Source: Limnomonas spitsbergensis
Taxonomy: Eukaryota > Chlorophyta > Chlorophyceae > Chlamydomonadales
Length of the DNA: 64,000 bases
NCBI GenBank assembly: GCA_037349105.1
Contig: JAYJMM010000004.1
Coordinates: 1,391,001-1,455,000 of the forward strand
Reading direction: 5' to 3'
Position numbers and translations under genes: made by a program. Shown in pieces: positions 53,636 to 64,000 of this stretch (within the stretch, counting starts at the first letter, position 1; each line of letters begins with the position of its first letter). The notes under the pieces were generated by a model. It worked only from the letters and a program-made list of their open reading frames with translations, did no database searches and had not been told where the DNA came from.

Positions 53636-56600
53636 TGCCGATCACAAAAATGGGGGTAGGAGGACCCCAAAGTGAGTGAAGGCTCTATTCCCCAGTAAGT
53701 GCTCTGCCTGCCTGACGCTAAGGATGCGCACCTTGAGTAGGCACTTGAGAATATAGCGCTCATGTTCGGCCCACGGCACCTTGAGCAGCTTCTTCGCCAC
53801 CTCGCCCACAGTCGTTTTGTTGAGGCGCACCAAGATGAGGTGTCGGATGTACTCCTGATGGGAGGCATGTTCAAGGCTTGGCAGCACTGCGGGGATCAAA
53901 ACGCCCAGGGGTATGGAAGCTACAGAGGACGTGCGAAATCAATACAACAGAGCAGGAGGGGTGCTATCCAAGCTACAACGGACATGCAATATCAATGCCA
54001 AAAAGCAGGAAGGGTGATGCCAAACTACAGAAGACATGCAATATGAATGCAACGAAGCAGGAGGGGCGCTACTCAAGCTACAGCGGACATGCAAAACCAA
54101 TGCAATTCAGTAGGAGAGGTGCTTTCAAAACTACAGACGACATGCACAAGCAATGCAACAAAGCAGGAGGGGCGCTATCCATATGCCTGTTCAATTGGAA
54201 CATGCGATCCCTGCCTTTGAGAGACCAAGCAAAAGACCAAGCACACGCCGTTGAAAGGTGAAGAAGCAATGTCGTATGCTGTTCAAGCTGCCACACACAT
54301 GGACCCCTCCATGCTGCCTCCCACCTGCATGGGAGGCCTCTGCTTGCGTGGCGCAGCGCGGCCCGGCTGCTTGACAGCAAGGTAGGCCCATTCCACCTGT
54401 GCACAGCGCCTGGCATCCAGGTTCTTGACGTTCTTGAGCCGCATCATGACCTGAGCCGGGGAGGGAGGGCGGACGTAGAGGACGTGCAGGACGACCCCCA
54501 GCAAATGATGTTTTATCACCAACTTGAATCCTTCATCTTCTGCTGTTTTTGTTTGTGTGACAGCCATTCTCCAAAAGCAAGGCAGAGCAAGGAGATGTGC
54601 GACAAAGAAACAGATAAATGAGAAGCGGGTGTGCAGCAACATCTTCTCGGCAAGCTCTTTAGGACCACGTCCCCCTTTGTCACTGCCTGTTGCCTGCACA
54701 GCAGCCCAACACCTTAAGGTACCGGTATACTGTACAAGGCCATGAGGCATGTGCTGAGAGCGACCCTATACTCCGCTCTGATTCCATGCGCACCTCCAGC
54801 ATGTTCTCCATGCGGACCTTGGTCTCGGGCATGCGGATGAGAACACGGCCCGCGGTCTCCACCATGGCGCACGCAGCGTCCACATTGTGATGAGCAAAGT
54901 CATCCAGCAGCTGCTTCAGAGCTACAAAGAAGCTGAGCGGGGAGGGCAGAGGGAGGACCTCAGAGGCCGAACGATGCTCACACAACTGCACCAATTGCAC
55001 TCCACATAGTTGTAAGGGACCACGCAGAAGAGCAAAAAGGGGCCATGATCCATTGGCAGCTGCCCCTTGCCAAAAAGCATTTGAGCCCCAAGCAGCCTCT
55101 GGTGGCCTATAACCTGCGCCAGCTCAGCTTCCTCTCACCTCCCAGGTGGGTACAGCTTGTACTTCGCCAGCTCTGCCATGTACCGCGCATTCCGGATACG
55201 CTGCTCCAGAGTGAGGCTGGTCGCGTCCTTGCGCACAAGCAGGACCTGGAATTCCGCCTCAAGGAAAGACAGGACACCTTTGGGGGAGGCCAGGGGGGCA
55301 GGGAAGCAGGGCAGGACCTGGAATTCTGTTTCAAGGAAAGACAAGACACCTTTGGGGGGGGAGGCCAGGGGGCAGGGAAGCAGGGCAGGACCAGGAATTC
55401 TGCCTCAAGGAAAGACAAGACACCTTTAAGGGCGGAGGCCAGGGGGCAGGGAAGCAGGGCAGGACCTGGAATTCTGTTTCAAGGAAAGACAAGACACCTT
55501 TGGGGGGGGAGGCCAGGGGGCAGGGAAGCAGGGCAGCGCAGATGAAGGTTTTACTGGCCGACATAGAAATGGTGTCTCAGTGAGATGGTCTGGGGAGAGA
55601 TCCTGACTGAGCAGCAGGCCTGCTCCTTTCAAGGAGAGGTCCAGGGTGCAGCGTCAGGCGTCTACCATCCGCTTCGGTCCCTACAGGAAGAAATCTGCCA
55701 ATCCAGCAAGCAGTTTTTTTGCAGTGGTTACCGATCACTTTCAGCTACATTTCAGCTACACTGCGGCCTACGTCCACCAGCCCCTGGCTCGGCCACCCAT
55801 GATGCTAAGGCCACCGGACGGAGGCCGGTCGAGTTTTGGTGTCAATCGGCCCAGGGGTGACCCCAGCACGGCCCATCAAAGGTGGTTCGGTAACCACTGA
55901 AAAAAACTGCCAGCAAGGCCCGCACCTTGAAGCATGTCTGGGAACACGGGTGCCAGCGTCGCCAGGATGCGTGCATAGAAGGGCACCAGCTGCAGGCAGG
56001 ATCTGGGTACATCACACAGCGCCCTGACCAGCCTCTTGCGGGCACCCTTGCTGTTGGAGAAGCAGAAGTTGACGGAGAGCTCGTCGCACTGCGCAAGGTT
56101 TGCAAGGCGCTTCACCCAAGGGTTTGAGGCGCTGCTTGAGAGTGAAAGCAGCGTGCATTCGCAAGACAGGCACTGCCGCGGGATGACCAAATTGATGGAC
56201 TAAACACAAAGTGCAATGATCCAACAACCCTAAACCCTAAACTAAGATACACACCACAAAAAACTGATGTACACCACTGCCCCCTCTGCACGCTCACAAA
56301 CGAGATGGCGGGGGGTAGTAGCAATACATCGGTAGAGTTCAAAAACGGTGCTCCCACGCACCGTGTCTCTGCTAACGCAATGCTGCAGCTTGTTCAGGAT
56401 GATGTCAATCTGGTTAGGCGCCGATGGAGCCGCTGTCTCATCCTGCGCCACCGCCTCGGCCTTCGTGTCGATGCCCTTGCCAGCGCCATCCACGACCTCT
56501 GGAGAGGAAGGAGCGGCAACAGCGCCGGCGACCACCACATCACTAGGGGTGGTCGAGGGAGATGCTGGCTGTGCCTCCTCTGCAGCTGCACTCCCTGCTG

Positions 56601-59600
56601 AGGCTGGTGCCGGCTCTACCTCAGCAGGTGTTGACTCTGTGGTCAAGCCCAACAGGACACCTGGGACCATGGACCTGCGTCCGGGGAGGTACAGAGGTGG
56701 CGGCGCTGCTGAGGCAAGCAGGGGAGGCAACCAGCAGGCTCCAGCATAAACGATCAGTGGAGGTAAACAGCAGGCTCCACCATTAACAATCAGTGGAGGT
56801 AAACAGCAGGCTCCACCATTAACAATCAGTGGAGGTAAACAGCAGGCTCCACCATTAACGATCAGTGGAGGTAAACAGCAGGCTCCACCATTCAAGATCC
56901 TTTGCATGCCGGGACGTTGTGCTATCTAAACACTCCTGCCCGCCGATCTCCCAGCCTGCGAGGATAACGCCATCGACTCATCGGCACGAGTTTTTGCAGG
57001 AATCGTCATCAACCCAACTCAGCAGCTGCAGCTGCAAGCATGCTGCACGCACACACCCAAACACATACATGCACAATCACACAAATGAACAAAAATATAC
57101 CGACATACCCGGTGCATGCACAAACAAACACACATGCATGCATGCACACGCGAACGCATGCACAGGAACACACACCGTATGTCTGGCAACGATTCATAGA
57201 ACATGCGTGACTCCAGATCCTCAAACACATGTTCCTCCAGCTGCCCAGCCTGGCCTGACGTGGCCGCCGCAAGAGCTCCACCCTCCAGTGCGCCTAGCCG
57301 CGTGAACGCATCCTCCACCAGCTCAGGCATGGGCTGGTCAAGGGACTCTGCAAGTGGGAGTGTGAATGTGCATGCATTGGTGTGAACGCATTCTCATCCT
57401 CAGACATGGGTTGGTCGAGGGACTTTGCAAGAGGGAGTGTGAACGTGCATGCATTGGGAGCGTGAACGCATCCTCCACCAGTTCAGGCATGGGCTGGTCA
57501 AGGGACTCTGCAGGTGGGGGAATGTGAACGTGCATGCATTGGGAGTGTGAACGTGCATGCATCGGTGTGAACGCATCCTCAACCAGCTCAGACATGGGCT
57601 GGTCAAAGGACTCTGCAGGTGGAAGAGTGTGAACGTGCATGCATTGGTGTGAACACATCCTCAACCAGCTCAGGCATGGGCTGGTCAAGGGACTCTGCAG
57701 GTGTGTGGGGGGGGTGAACGTGCATGCATTGGGAGTGTGAACGTGCATGCATTGGTGTGTAAGGGCGATGGACAGGGATGGGATGTAGGCTGGAGCAAAA
57801 TCGGGGAGATGTGTGTAGGAGAGAGAGGGGGGTATTTAGTGGGAAAGGCATTTAGAGATGGATCCAGGCAGGAAATGAAGGACAGCATATGCTCCATGCT
57901 GAACTGTGCACATGCTGCACTGCTAGGGGGGAGGGAGATAGATGAAAGCCACATATGCTCCATGTTGCACCGTGAACATGCTGCAGAGCTAGGGGGGGGG
58001 GGGGGGGGGGGAATAGACAGAAGCCCCTACGACAGCAAAGACAGGGGTTCGTAACATGCAACAGATAAACAGAAGTCGTGACCTGTTCTCCTCAGACATG
58101 ACTTCAGAACAGCGAAGACAGATTGCAGCTCCTCCTGAATCCTCAATTGGAGACCAATTATGTTTTTAGCTTGGCATTCCTGGCATCTTTCATTTCAGTC
58201 AGGGTAGGCCCTGATCATCTACCTGCCAGTGAGGCCACCGCTCGGTGCAGGCCCTCATACGCCTTCCTCCGCTTCTCGTACTCTGCAGCCACATCCGCCG
58301 GTAGATCTCCCCGGCTATGAGGCAAAGCAAGGAGCACAACCGTTTCCATGAGACAAGAGCAGTCGATAGCGAGTGAGGTGGAATTATCCATCTCTCAAAC
58401 AGGAGGCAGGTGCAGGTGCAGGTGCAGGGACAGGTGCAGGTGCAGGTGCAGGTGCAGGTGCAGGTGCAGGTGCAGGTGCAGGTGCAGGTGCAGGTGCAGG
58501 TGCAGGTGCAGGTGCAGGGACAGGTGCAGGTGCAGGTGCAGGTGCAGGGACAGGGGCAGGGACAGGGGCAGCAGGGGGCAGGGGAAACGGTGGACAGGGG
58601 CAGGCAGCAGTGGGCAGGGACAGGGGTGGGCAGCAGTGCAGAAACTTCATGCTGCTTATCCCCCTGTCTGTAATGCGCGATACCATGTGCCACTGCCATC
58701 ACTACGTTGAGTGTTTCAATCATAATAATTTCCAGATGAATCAGAAGTGGGGGGTTCAGAAGGCTCATCAGACTGCACCTGTTAACGATGCGCATGTTCT
58801 CCTGCTCCTGCTCACAGAGCGCCTTGTGGTCCTCCGACAGCACGGAGCAGCCAGCCTGAAACGCACGGCTCACAGCCTGACAAACAGGGGGGGCAGGGGT
58901 TACTTTCAGCCAGTGCTGAGAATGACTCGTACTGAAACACAGTATCGAACAGTAATTACACAAGCGAGCGAAGTTGCCCAGTACGGCACTCCAAATATCC
59001 CAACAACGTGCCAAAACATGTGAAATCGTGAGACACTGAAACAAATTGTGCCTTGTGCAAGCTTTGCGAGATTTCATTGCAGCATAATTCATTGCCCAAA
59101 TCAGTAAAACAATCACTGGACAAAGGGGCAGATCGTAGAGGGTGAACCTCGGCCTAACATATACAGCCTAAAACGGCTGCCGGTCTAGGTTGAGATACAG
59201 GATAGAGTCTAGGATGGGGTCCAGGTGGGGGACCAGGTTGAGATACAGGATAGGGACTAGGATGGGGTCCAGGTGGGGGTCCAGGTTGAGATACAGGATA
59301 GGGACTAGGATGGGGTCCAGGTGGGGTCCAGGTGGGGTCTAGGATGGGGTCCAGGTGGGGTCCAGGTAGGGTAGCAGGTGGGGTCCAGGTGGGGTCCAGG
59401 TGGGGGGCCAGGTGGGGTCCAGATGGGGGTCAAGGTGGGGTCCAGGTGGGGGTCCAGGTGGGGGGCCAGGTGGGGTCCAGGTGGGGGTCCAGGTGGGGGT
59501 CCAGGTGGGGGTCCAGGTGGAAGCCAGGTGGGGGTCCAGGTGGGGGTCCAGGTGGGGGTCCATGTGGGGTCCATGTGGCGTCCAGGTGCGGGTCCAGGTA

Positions 59601-62600
59601 GGGTTCCAGGTGGGGTCCAGGTGGGGGGCCAGGTGTGGGGCCAGGTGGGGGCCACGTGGGGTCCAGGTGGGGGTCCAGGTGGGGTCCAGGTGGGGGGCCA
59701 GGTGGGGGCCAGGTGGGGGGCCAGGTGGGGTCCAGGTGGGGGGCCAGGTGGGGGCCAGGTGGGGGGCCAGGTGGGGTCCAGGTGGGTGGCCAGGTGGGGG
59801 CCAGGTGGGGGGCCAGGTGGGGTCCAGGTGATAGTCCAGGTAGGTTCCAAGTGGGGTCCAGGTGGGGTCCAGGTGGGGGGCCAAGTGGGGTCGAGGTGGG
59901 GGACCAGGTGGGGTCCAGGTGGGGGTCCAGGTGAGGGTCCAGGTGGGGTCCAGGTGGGGGTCCAGGTGGGGTCCAGGTGGGGGTCTAGGATGGGGTCCAG
60001 GTGGGGTCCAGGTGGGGTCCAGGTGAGGGTCCATGTGGGGTCCGGGTGGGGTCCAGGTGGCGTCCAGGTGGGGGTCCAGGTAGGGTTCCAGGTGGGGTCC
60101 AGGTGGGGGGCCAGGTGTGGGGCCAGGTGGGGGCCAGGTGAGGTCCAGGTGGGGTCCAGGTGGGGTCCAGGTGGGGGTCCAGGTGGGGGGCCAGGTGGGG
60201 GGGCAGGTGGGGGGCCAGGTGGGGTCCAGGTAGGGTCCAGGTGGGGGTCCAGGTGGGGTCCAGGTGGGGGTCCAGGTGGGGTCCAGGTGGGGGTCCAGGT
60301 GGGGTCCAGGTGGGGGTCCAGGTGGGGTCCAGGTGGGGGTCCAGGTGGGGGTCCAGGTGGGTGGCCAGGTGGGCGTCCAGGTGGGGGGGCAGGTGGGGGG
60401 CGAGGTGGAGCCAGGTGGGGGGCCAGGTAGGGTCCAGATGGGGTCCAGGTGGGATCCATGTGGGGGGCCAGGTGGGGTCCAGGTGGGAGTCCAGGTGGGG
60501 TCCAGGTGGGGTCCAGGTGGGGTCCAGGTGGGGGTCCAGGTGGGGTCCAGGTGGGGGTCCAGGTGGGGGTCCAGGTGGGGGGCCACATCGGGGGGGGTCC
60601 CTGTTAGGGGCCATCTAGGGATTTCCTTTGCTTTACAAATCGTGGGCCGCTGTGTTGGCGCTGTGGCAAGTAGGCATTGTAGCCCGATTTAGAGCATGGA
60701 TTGCTGAGTCAAGCAAACATTTCGAGGCCATGCTCACCAAGACAGCTGGAGGGCTATTCCAGATTTCCAGGGCAACAGCAACTGCGACACCTGTATCCAG
60801 CTACTGATCAAGCCCTGCGCTGTCCAATCTGCCTCCCCCTCTCTGCCCTCTGCCCCTCTCCGCCTCACCTTGCCGAACGCCGCCCTATCCTCTGCAGGCG
60901 CCTGGAACCGCTCCTTTAACTCAGCATCCAGGGCCTGCCTGTCCACCTTAATCCGGACCAGAGCATCGCGAGTTCCCGAAGGCAGCTGCTGTTCCGTCTC
61001 CACGTTAGTGGAAGGCTGTAAACACAGGCAGGCAGGCAGAACGACAGGGTAGATCACACACTGCTTGTTCATATTCAGGGAGAGCAGGCAGCAGCCAGTG
61101 TTTCCTTTTATCTTCACTCAGCTACATGTCAGCTACCTTCCGGCCTCTGGCCAGAGGCCCCGTTTGTGGCCAGCCATGCTGCTCTAGCCACCGGTTGTAG
61201 GTTGGGCTAGGTTTGGTCCCAATCGGGCCTATGGCTGCCGCGGGGCGGCCTGCTGAAGGTGGCCTCGTAGCCGGGAAGGGGAGGGGAACTGGCGGCAGGG
61301 ACTGACAGTGCCCTGAATCACTAAGAAGGTTCCCTGCACCACTCTTGCACCTTGAGCAGCTCGTCGACGAGTGGAAGGACAGGCAGCACTGGTGGCAGGC
61401 CCAGCAGATGCTCCCTCGCTCCCTTGGCAAAGTGCGACAGGAGGGCAAGGGCGTTCTGGCCGGCCTCGCGGTCCTTCCTCAGGCAGACGGACGCTAAGTC
61501 CTGAAAGCACACAAGAGGATAGTGTTTGGGGGAATAGCTTGGCGAACTATTCGCAGCTGTTGAACAGCAGCAGAAGTGACAGCATATAAGTGTGTGACAC
61601 AGGGAGGATGACGGTATGGTTAAGCTGGTGCAGTTCCCAGGGGGGGCTGTGCCAGCTGCCCATTGCTGGCATGCTGGTGTAGGCCGCTGATGGTCTCAAG
61701 CGCAACGCAGGCCGATGAGCAGGCAGGAGTCATGCCCTCAGTCCCTACTGCTCCTTGCATGAGCAGGTTTGACTCCACATGTCACACTACAAGAAAGCCT
61801 GGCCTGCATCACCTGCACAATGCCCAGCAGGGGCTGCGGCCCTGGTGGGCAGATGCCAGCCGCCATGAGGTCCGAAAGCAGCCTGAGAGAGGTTCGCTTG
61901 CGCTTGGCCAGCGCGCGGTCCTCCTCGGCAGAGGCGGGCTTGGTGATGAACACACGGGCTAGACCAGGCGCGATCTGCAATGCAGGATCCGAGGGGAAGG
62001 GGGGGGGGGGTCAGCTTGCAGAAAGGCAGCCCTGCCCAGCGTGACAGCCTGAGATATACCGTACACGATGTGCACACATTGTACGCCTTGTGACAGGGCA
62101 TACAATATTTGCATCAACTGTGGCTGAAGCACCGTAATTTGAACAGTGTGCGTCACCACCACCACACTTGGTGAGAGTGATAAGACGAGCTCTCTCATTT
62201 TGAGATGTCTCTCATATTATTGCATCGAAATATATACAATAATCAATTGGTGGTGTTGTTGACGCACACTGTTTGAATTAGGGTCCTTCAGCCACAGTTC
62301 AGCCATCTCGCCGCCTATGGCCGTGAATTCCTGCTGCGGAAATCACAGCTCTTTGGCCCAACGGCCGCATGCCGGGCAAGGTTGGGTCCGCATCAGACCG
62401 GTGTATCTGCAAAGCGGCTTGCAGAAGATGGTCTTATCGCACTGAAGAAATGCTTGTGCCACAGGGAGCGCCACATGCTAGTCATGCACAATGGCACATT
62501 AGCACACTCTGCTGTGCAATATCAAGTTATCTGCAGGCACAGCACCAGAGCCAATCCTACCTGCTCGCCAAACTCCGCATATCTCTGGTGCAGGAGGCTG

Positions 62601-63612
62601 CAGACCTGCAGTGCAGCTGCCAGGTCCTTGACGTTGAGGGGGGCCTCTGATACCGCTGCCACGATCTCGCTGACATACTGCACAGCATCGAAGAAAGCTT
62701 TAAGGAAGCGCTGCATGCGGAGGCTTAACGAGGTAACACACTCCATGTCCATTCAGACCTCACAGAAGAGGATTTCAGGGCAATGCCCCAATGCATTTAA
62801 GGCTGAGAATGCAAAGACATGGAGCAAGGTTCCGGAAGCTCTGGCACTTAAGTTTTTCTCATGCCAAGTGCTATCTAATGGCTGTGATGTTACAAAAGCT
62901 AGCTGATTGCCTTCCAACGAAGATGTTGCCATCACCTTGCTCTGGTTAATCTTTCCAATTTCATCGAGCAAGCTCGTACAGCTCTCCTCGCTCATCTGGC
63001 GCAGCTTCTTAACCAGGGCAGCATTGCGCTTTATGCTGGAATCAAGCTGCTTTATGACCTCCCCACCTGCATGACACGATCAGACGTCATGGCTCCAAGA
63101 GAGGGGTATTAACCACGGGAGATATATAGATAATGGGGGCGGAAGTCCACTTAAGTAAGGCAGGGTAAGAATTACAGGATATCCTACTGAGGCATGCGAG
63201 CTGTCAGATTCTGTAAGTCAAAAGTTGCAGTTACAGCGTCTTCGCAACCACCCAGAAGCCTTTTTCAAAAGGGCCATGCAGCATGGGCCTGTCAGCACGG
63301 CACCCACTGACACCACCTACTGGGTCTCTTGGGATTGCTATTGAAGGCCCTCAACTCCCGCGCTGCCTCCAGCTGCTTCCGGGCTCCAACCAGCAGCTGC
63401 AGGGCCTCCTGCATGGGTACAGCGGGGAGGCACGTTCACAAGGCCATGCAAGATCCACAACAAGGTTCACCTATTCAAGGGCATGGGCTGTACAAAAGAA
63501 CTCATGCACGAAGTGTTTCCTATCGAACTGAATAAACATATATTTAAGCAACGCTCACCTCAACGGCAGCTAAATCTACATCTGTAGAGGGTGCACTCCC
63601 CTGATCCACCAT
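48911..63612 (-). CDS. UPF2: UPF2, nonsense-mediated mRNA decay factor
   Basis: 27 exons in transcript order: 63612-63559, 63408-63321, 63066-62936, 62677-62561, 61974-61813, 61500-61351, 61015-60869, 58876-58779, 58314-58223, 57347-57176, 56674-56362, 56088-55926, 55277-55139, 54932-54794, 54450-54325, 53854-53732, 53471-53373, 52574-52532, 52409-52340, 51889-51788, 51453-51363, 51142-51086, 50920-50788, 50462-50354, 49951-49702, 49467-49367, 49211-48911; 1189 residues, near plant UPF2 length. It bridges UPF1 and UPF3 in the decay complex. MIF4G1 is at about 48-290 (IKQLDSSIKRNAALVKKLRQ, LQVCSLLHQRYAEF); an Ala/Pro insert at about 415-490; MIF4G2 at about 490-690 (NKLQHCVSRDT, MVETAGRVLIRMPE); MIF4G3 at about 698-920 (RLADVRILGELYNYSLFNR, VPLDVEFDVQ). 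An acidic run (DDDDDERREPPPESEDEDDE) comes next, then the UPF1-binding segment and a Gly/Gln/Arg-rich end. Confidence 0.94.
50045..50170 (-). mobile_element. Uninterrupted LINE 3' end in a UPF2 intron
   Basis: Reads tcaatgacgctacacctctg to gggggcaggacaaaagaaag without a break. It is the reference for the copy split by the retrotransposon (6437-6505 plus 26264-26330). Confidence 0.8.
51198..51259. repeat. 29-bp foldback hairpin in a UPF2 intron
   Basis: Arms 51198-51226 and 51231-51259 pair with one mismatch around a TAAT loop; arms contain caaacaggaagtaaggagtg. The shape would suit a small-RNA precursor or a tiny MITE. Confidence 0.8.
52618..52720 (-). mobile_element. LINE 3' end in a UPF2 intron
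   Basis: Reads gtcaataaaataacacctct, then ccgcgtgggcgcccaactgt: the same family as the 5866-6505 cluster. Confidence 0.7.
53601..53632 (+). repeat. (AG)n microsatellite
   Basis: About 16 AG dinucleotides in the UPF2 intron between exons 53471-53373 and 53854-53732. Confidence 0.95.
53918..54185 (+). repeat. ~53-bp tandem repeat, five copies, in a UPF2 intron
   Basis: Units begin ctacag/ctacaa, followed by gacatgcaa and end agcaggaggg-gcgctat. Copies are 70-90% alike by eye. No link to a neighbouring exon is seen. Confidence 0.8.
55242..55540 (-). repeat. ~73-bp tandem array that repeats a UPF2 splice acceptor and exon start
   Basis: Four units with starts near 55242, 55314, 55387 and 55463. 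On the minus strand each contains ccaaag|gtgtc(c/t)tgtctttcc and the next ~25 bases. The copy at 55242-55281 is the true 3' splice site and first ~36 bases of exon 55277-55139 (coding GVLSFLEAEFQVLL). The three upstream copies retain the AG and much of the coding sequence. Confidence 0.85.
55712..55912. repeat. ~200-bp foldback (MITE-like) element in a UPF2 intron
   Basis: The left end gcagtttttttgcagtggttaccga (first 20: gcagtttttttgcagtggtt) is the inverse of the right end near 55887-55912 (gtaaccactgaaaaaaactg). The interior is related to the 110-bp dispersed repeat (tcagctacactgcggcctac; cggcccaggggtg). Confidence 0.7.
56750..56892 (-). repeat. ~40-bp tandem repeat upstream of UPF2 exon 56674-56362
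   Basis: Four to five units of gtggaggtaaacagcaggct plus ccaccattaacgatca. On the minus strand the array ends about 75 bp before the acceptor. The long open frame across it on the minus strand is intronic. Confidence 0.8.
57348..57745 (-). repeat. Irregular tandem array repeating another UPF2 acceptor and exon start
   Basis: Four extra copies, near 57402, 57484, 57590 and 57673, of a segment reading on the minus strand ctgcag|agtccctt and then GACCAGCCCATGCCTGAGCT and the next ~20 bases. These are the acceptor and opening of exon 57347-57176 (ESLDQPMPELVEDAF). Each is separated by gtgaacgtgcatgcattg spacers. Confidence 0.85.
58404..58572 (+). repeat. CAGGTG hexanucleotide array in a UPF2 intron
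   Basis: Nearly pure GCAGGT repeats with a few CAGGGA variants. Frames across it (Gly-Ala or Arg-Cys repeats) are artefacts of the repeat. Confidence 0.95.
59160..60595 (+). repeat. 1.4-kb G-rich GTCCAGGTGGGG minisatellite in a UPF2 intron
   Basis: About 100 units of 12-15 bp (gtccaggtggggg and variants with ggccag). It fills most of the intron between exons 61015-60869 and 58876-58779. The G-rich strand is the template for UPF2 transcription, so the pre-mRNA is C-rich here. Long open frames on both strands are repeat artefacts. Confidence 0.95.
61125..61260 (-). repeat. Dispersed ~110-bp repeat, copy 3 (UPF2 intron)
   Basis: Reverse-strand copy of the repeat at 36164-36262 and 38072-38195 (ccccgtttgtggccagccat; tttggtcccaatcgggccta). 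Confidence 0.75.
62117..62298. repeat. ~48-bp-arm foldback element in a UPF2 intron
   Basis: The left arm 62117-62165 (actgtggctgaagcaccgta...cagtgtgcgtca) is the inverse of 62249-62298 (tgacgcacactgtttgaatt...tcagccacagt), with a few mismatches and an ~80-bp AT-rich loop. It is MITE-like. 62299-62400 resembles the 110-bp repeat distantly. Confidence 0.75.
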
Positions 63613-64000
63613 TGGCTTCGTACTCGCTGGCCCGAGTCGATAGGGCCTCCTTGCATATGCGAAGGATTAAGTGCTGGATTGGTTTGATCAGGCAGTTGTG
63701 TAGTTGCTTAAGCTTGGAATCGGCCCGGGGCTGCAGGCTAGTCAAGCGTCGTGGATGCTCGGTGGGTGGGGCTGTGTCCCACTATCAGTGGGGTTCGGAG
63801 CTGCCGGGTCACTCACTCGCAGCGCGCTCAGTACGAGCAATCACACGACAACAGGAGCCTCTGGCCAGCGCTCAACACACCTTACATAATTTGTTTGCTT
63901 CGCTTGGCGTTACCTCAGCGTTAATCTCTCTACTATGAACGCTCTAGCAAGGATACACCCTACTCCACTTCATCCTTCTCGGAAGTGGAAGGCAGGACTA
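63613..64000 (-). promoter_or_regulatory. UPF2 5' flank
   Basis: Upstream of the UPF2 ATG. No gene is seen. An upstream out-of-frame ATG (minus strand, near 63658) could start a short upstream frame if the transcript begins that far out. Confidence 0.35.

Noticed and set aside
56242..56907. A continuous 221-codon minus-strand frame with CCLPPLIVNGGA repeats
   Set aside because: Its second half is UPF2 exon 56674-56362; the first half is an intronic tandem repeat. A good acceptor at 56675-56676 restores the conserved PDIRSMVPGVLLGL sequence.
58384..60618. Long open frames on both strands (up to 427 codons)
   Set aside because: They are translations of CAGGTG and GTCCAGGTGGGG tandem arrays inside a UPF2 intron, with no start context or conserved domain.

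Overview
The window is nuclear DNA of a green alga. The evidence is intron-rich genes with GT-AG borders, an LHCSR-type light-harvesting gene, a plant-type starch branching enzyme, TTTAGGG-type telomere-like repeats and a TGTAA poly(A) motif. A chlorophyte, perhaps a trebouxiophyte, fits best; the species cannot be named from the sequence. I rebuilt all gene models by hand from splice sites and family conservation; in the five genes complete here every exon phase closes, and so do the exons of the partial first gene.

Layout: 1-4267 holds the 3' half of a starch branching enzyme gene (+), with a 92-bp minisatellite and telomere-like blocks in its introns. 4268-6505 is intergenic and carries several 5'-truncated LINE ends. 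6506-26263 is one 19.76-kb retrotransposon inserted into a LINE end. 26264-29323 is mostly LINE debris. 29324-30833 is LHCSR (-). 30834-35702 is intergenic, with a TIR element and LINE pieces. 35703-41747 is a 17-exon CLC chloride channel/transporter (-). 44663-46586 is a mitochondrial calcium uniporter (-), sharing a 207-bp divergent promoter region with an RRM/glycine-rich RNA-binding protein gene at 46794-48206 (+). 48911-63612 is a 27-exon UPF2 gene (-), whose introns are loaded with tandem arrays and foldback repeats.

The standout is the retrotransposon. Two very long open frames (3154 and 2351 codons) lie in the same frame, separated by one TGA codon. The first carries Gag, CCHC knuckles, an aspartic protease and about 1700 further residues, including a large unrecognised domain. 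The second carries an N-terminal PHD-like cluster, CCHC knuckles, Ty3/gypsy reverse transcriptase and RNase H, then a DNMT3-like cytosine-5 DNA methyltransferase domain, then an HHCC/DDE integrase ending in a canonical PHD finger. Its termini are not ordinary LTRs: one block (alpha, ~635 bp) stands alone at the left end, while the right end reads beta-alpha-beta. This split arrangement is known from tyrosine-recombinase retroelements, yet this element has a DDE integrase and a candidate 4-bp target duplication. Alpha copies differ by one base and both frames are intact, so the insertion is recent. The inferred theme is an element that may write DNA methylation and read chromatin.

A second theme is host introns in which tandem arrays repeat the 3' splice site plus the start of the following exon: once in the starch branching enzyme gene and twice in UPF2.
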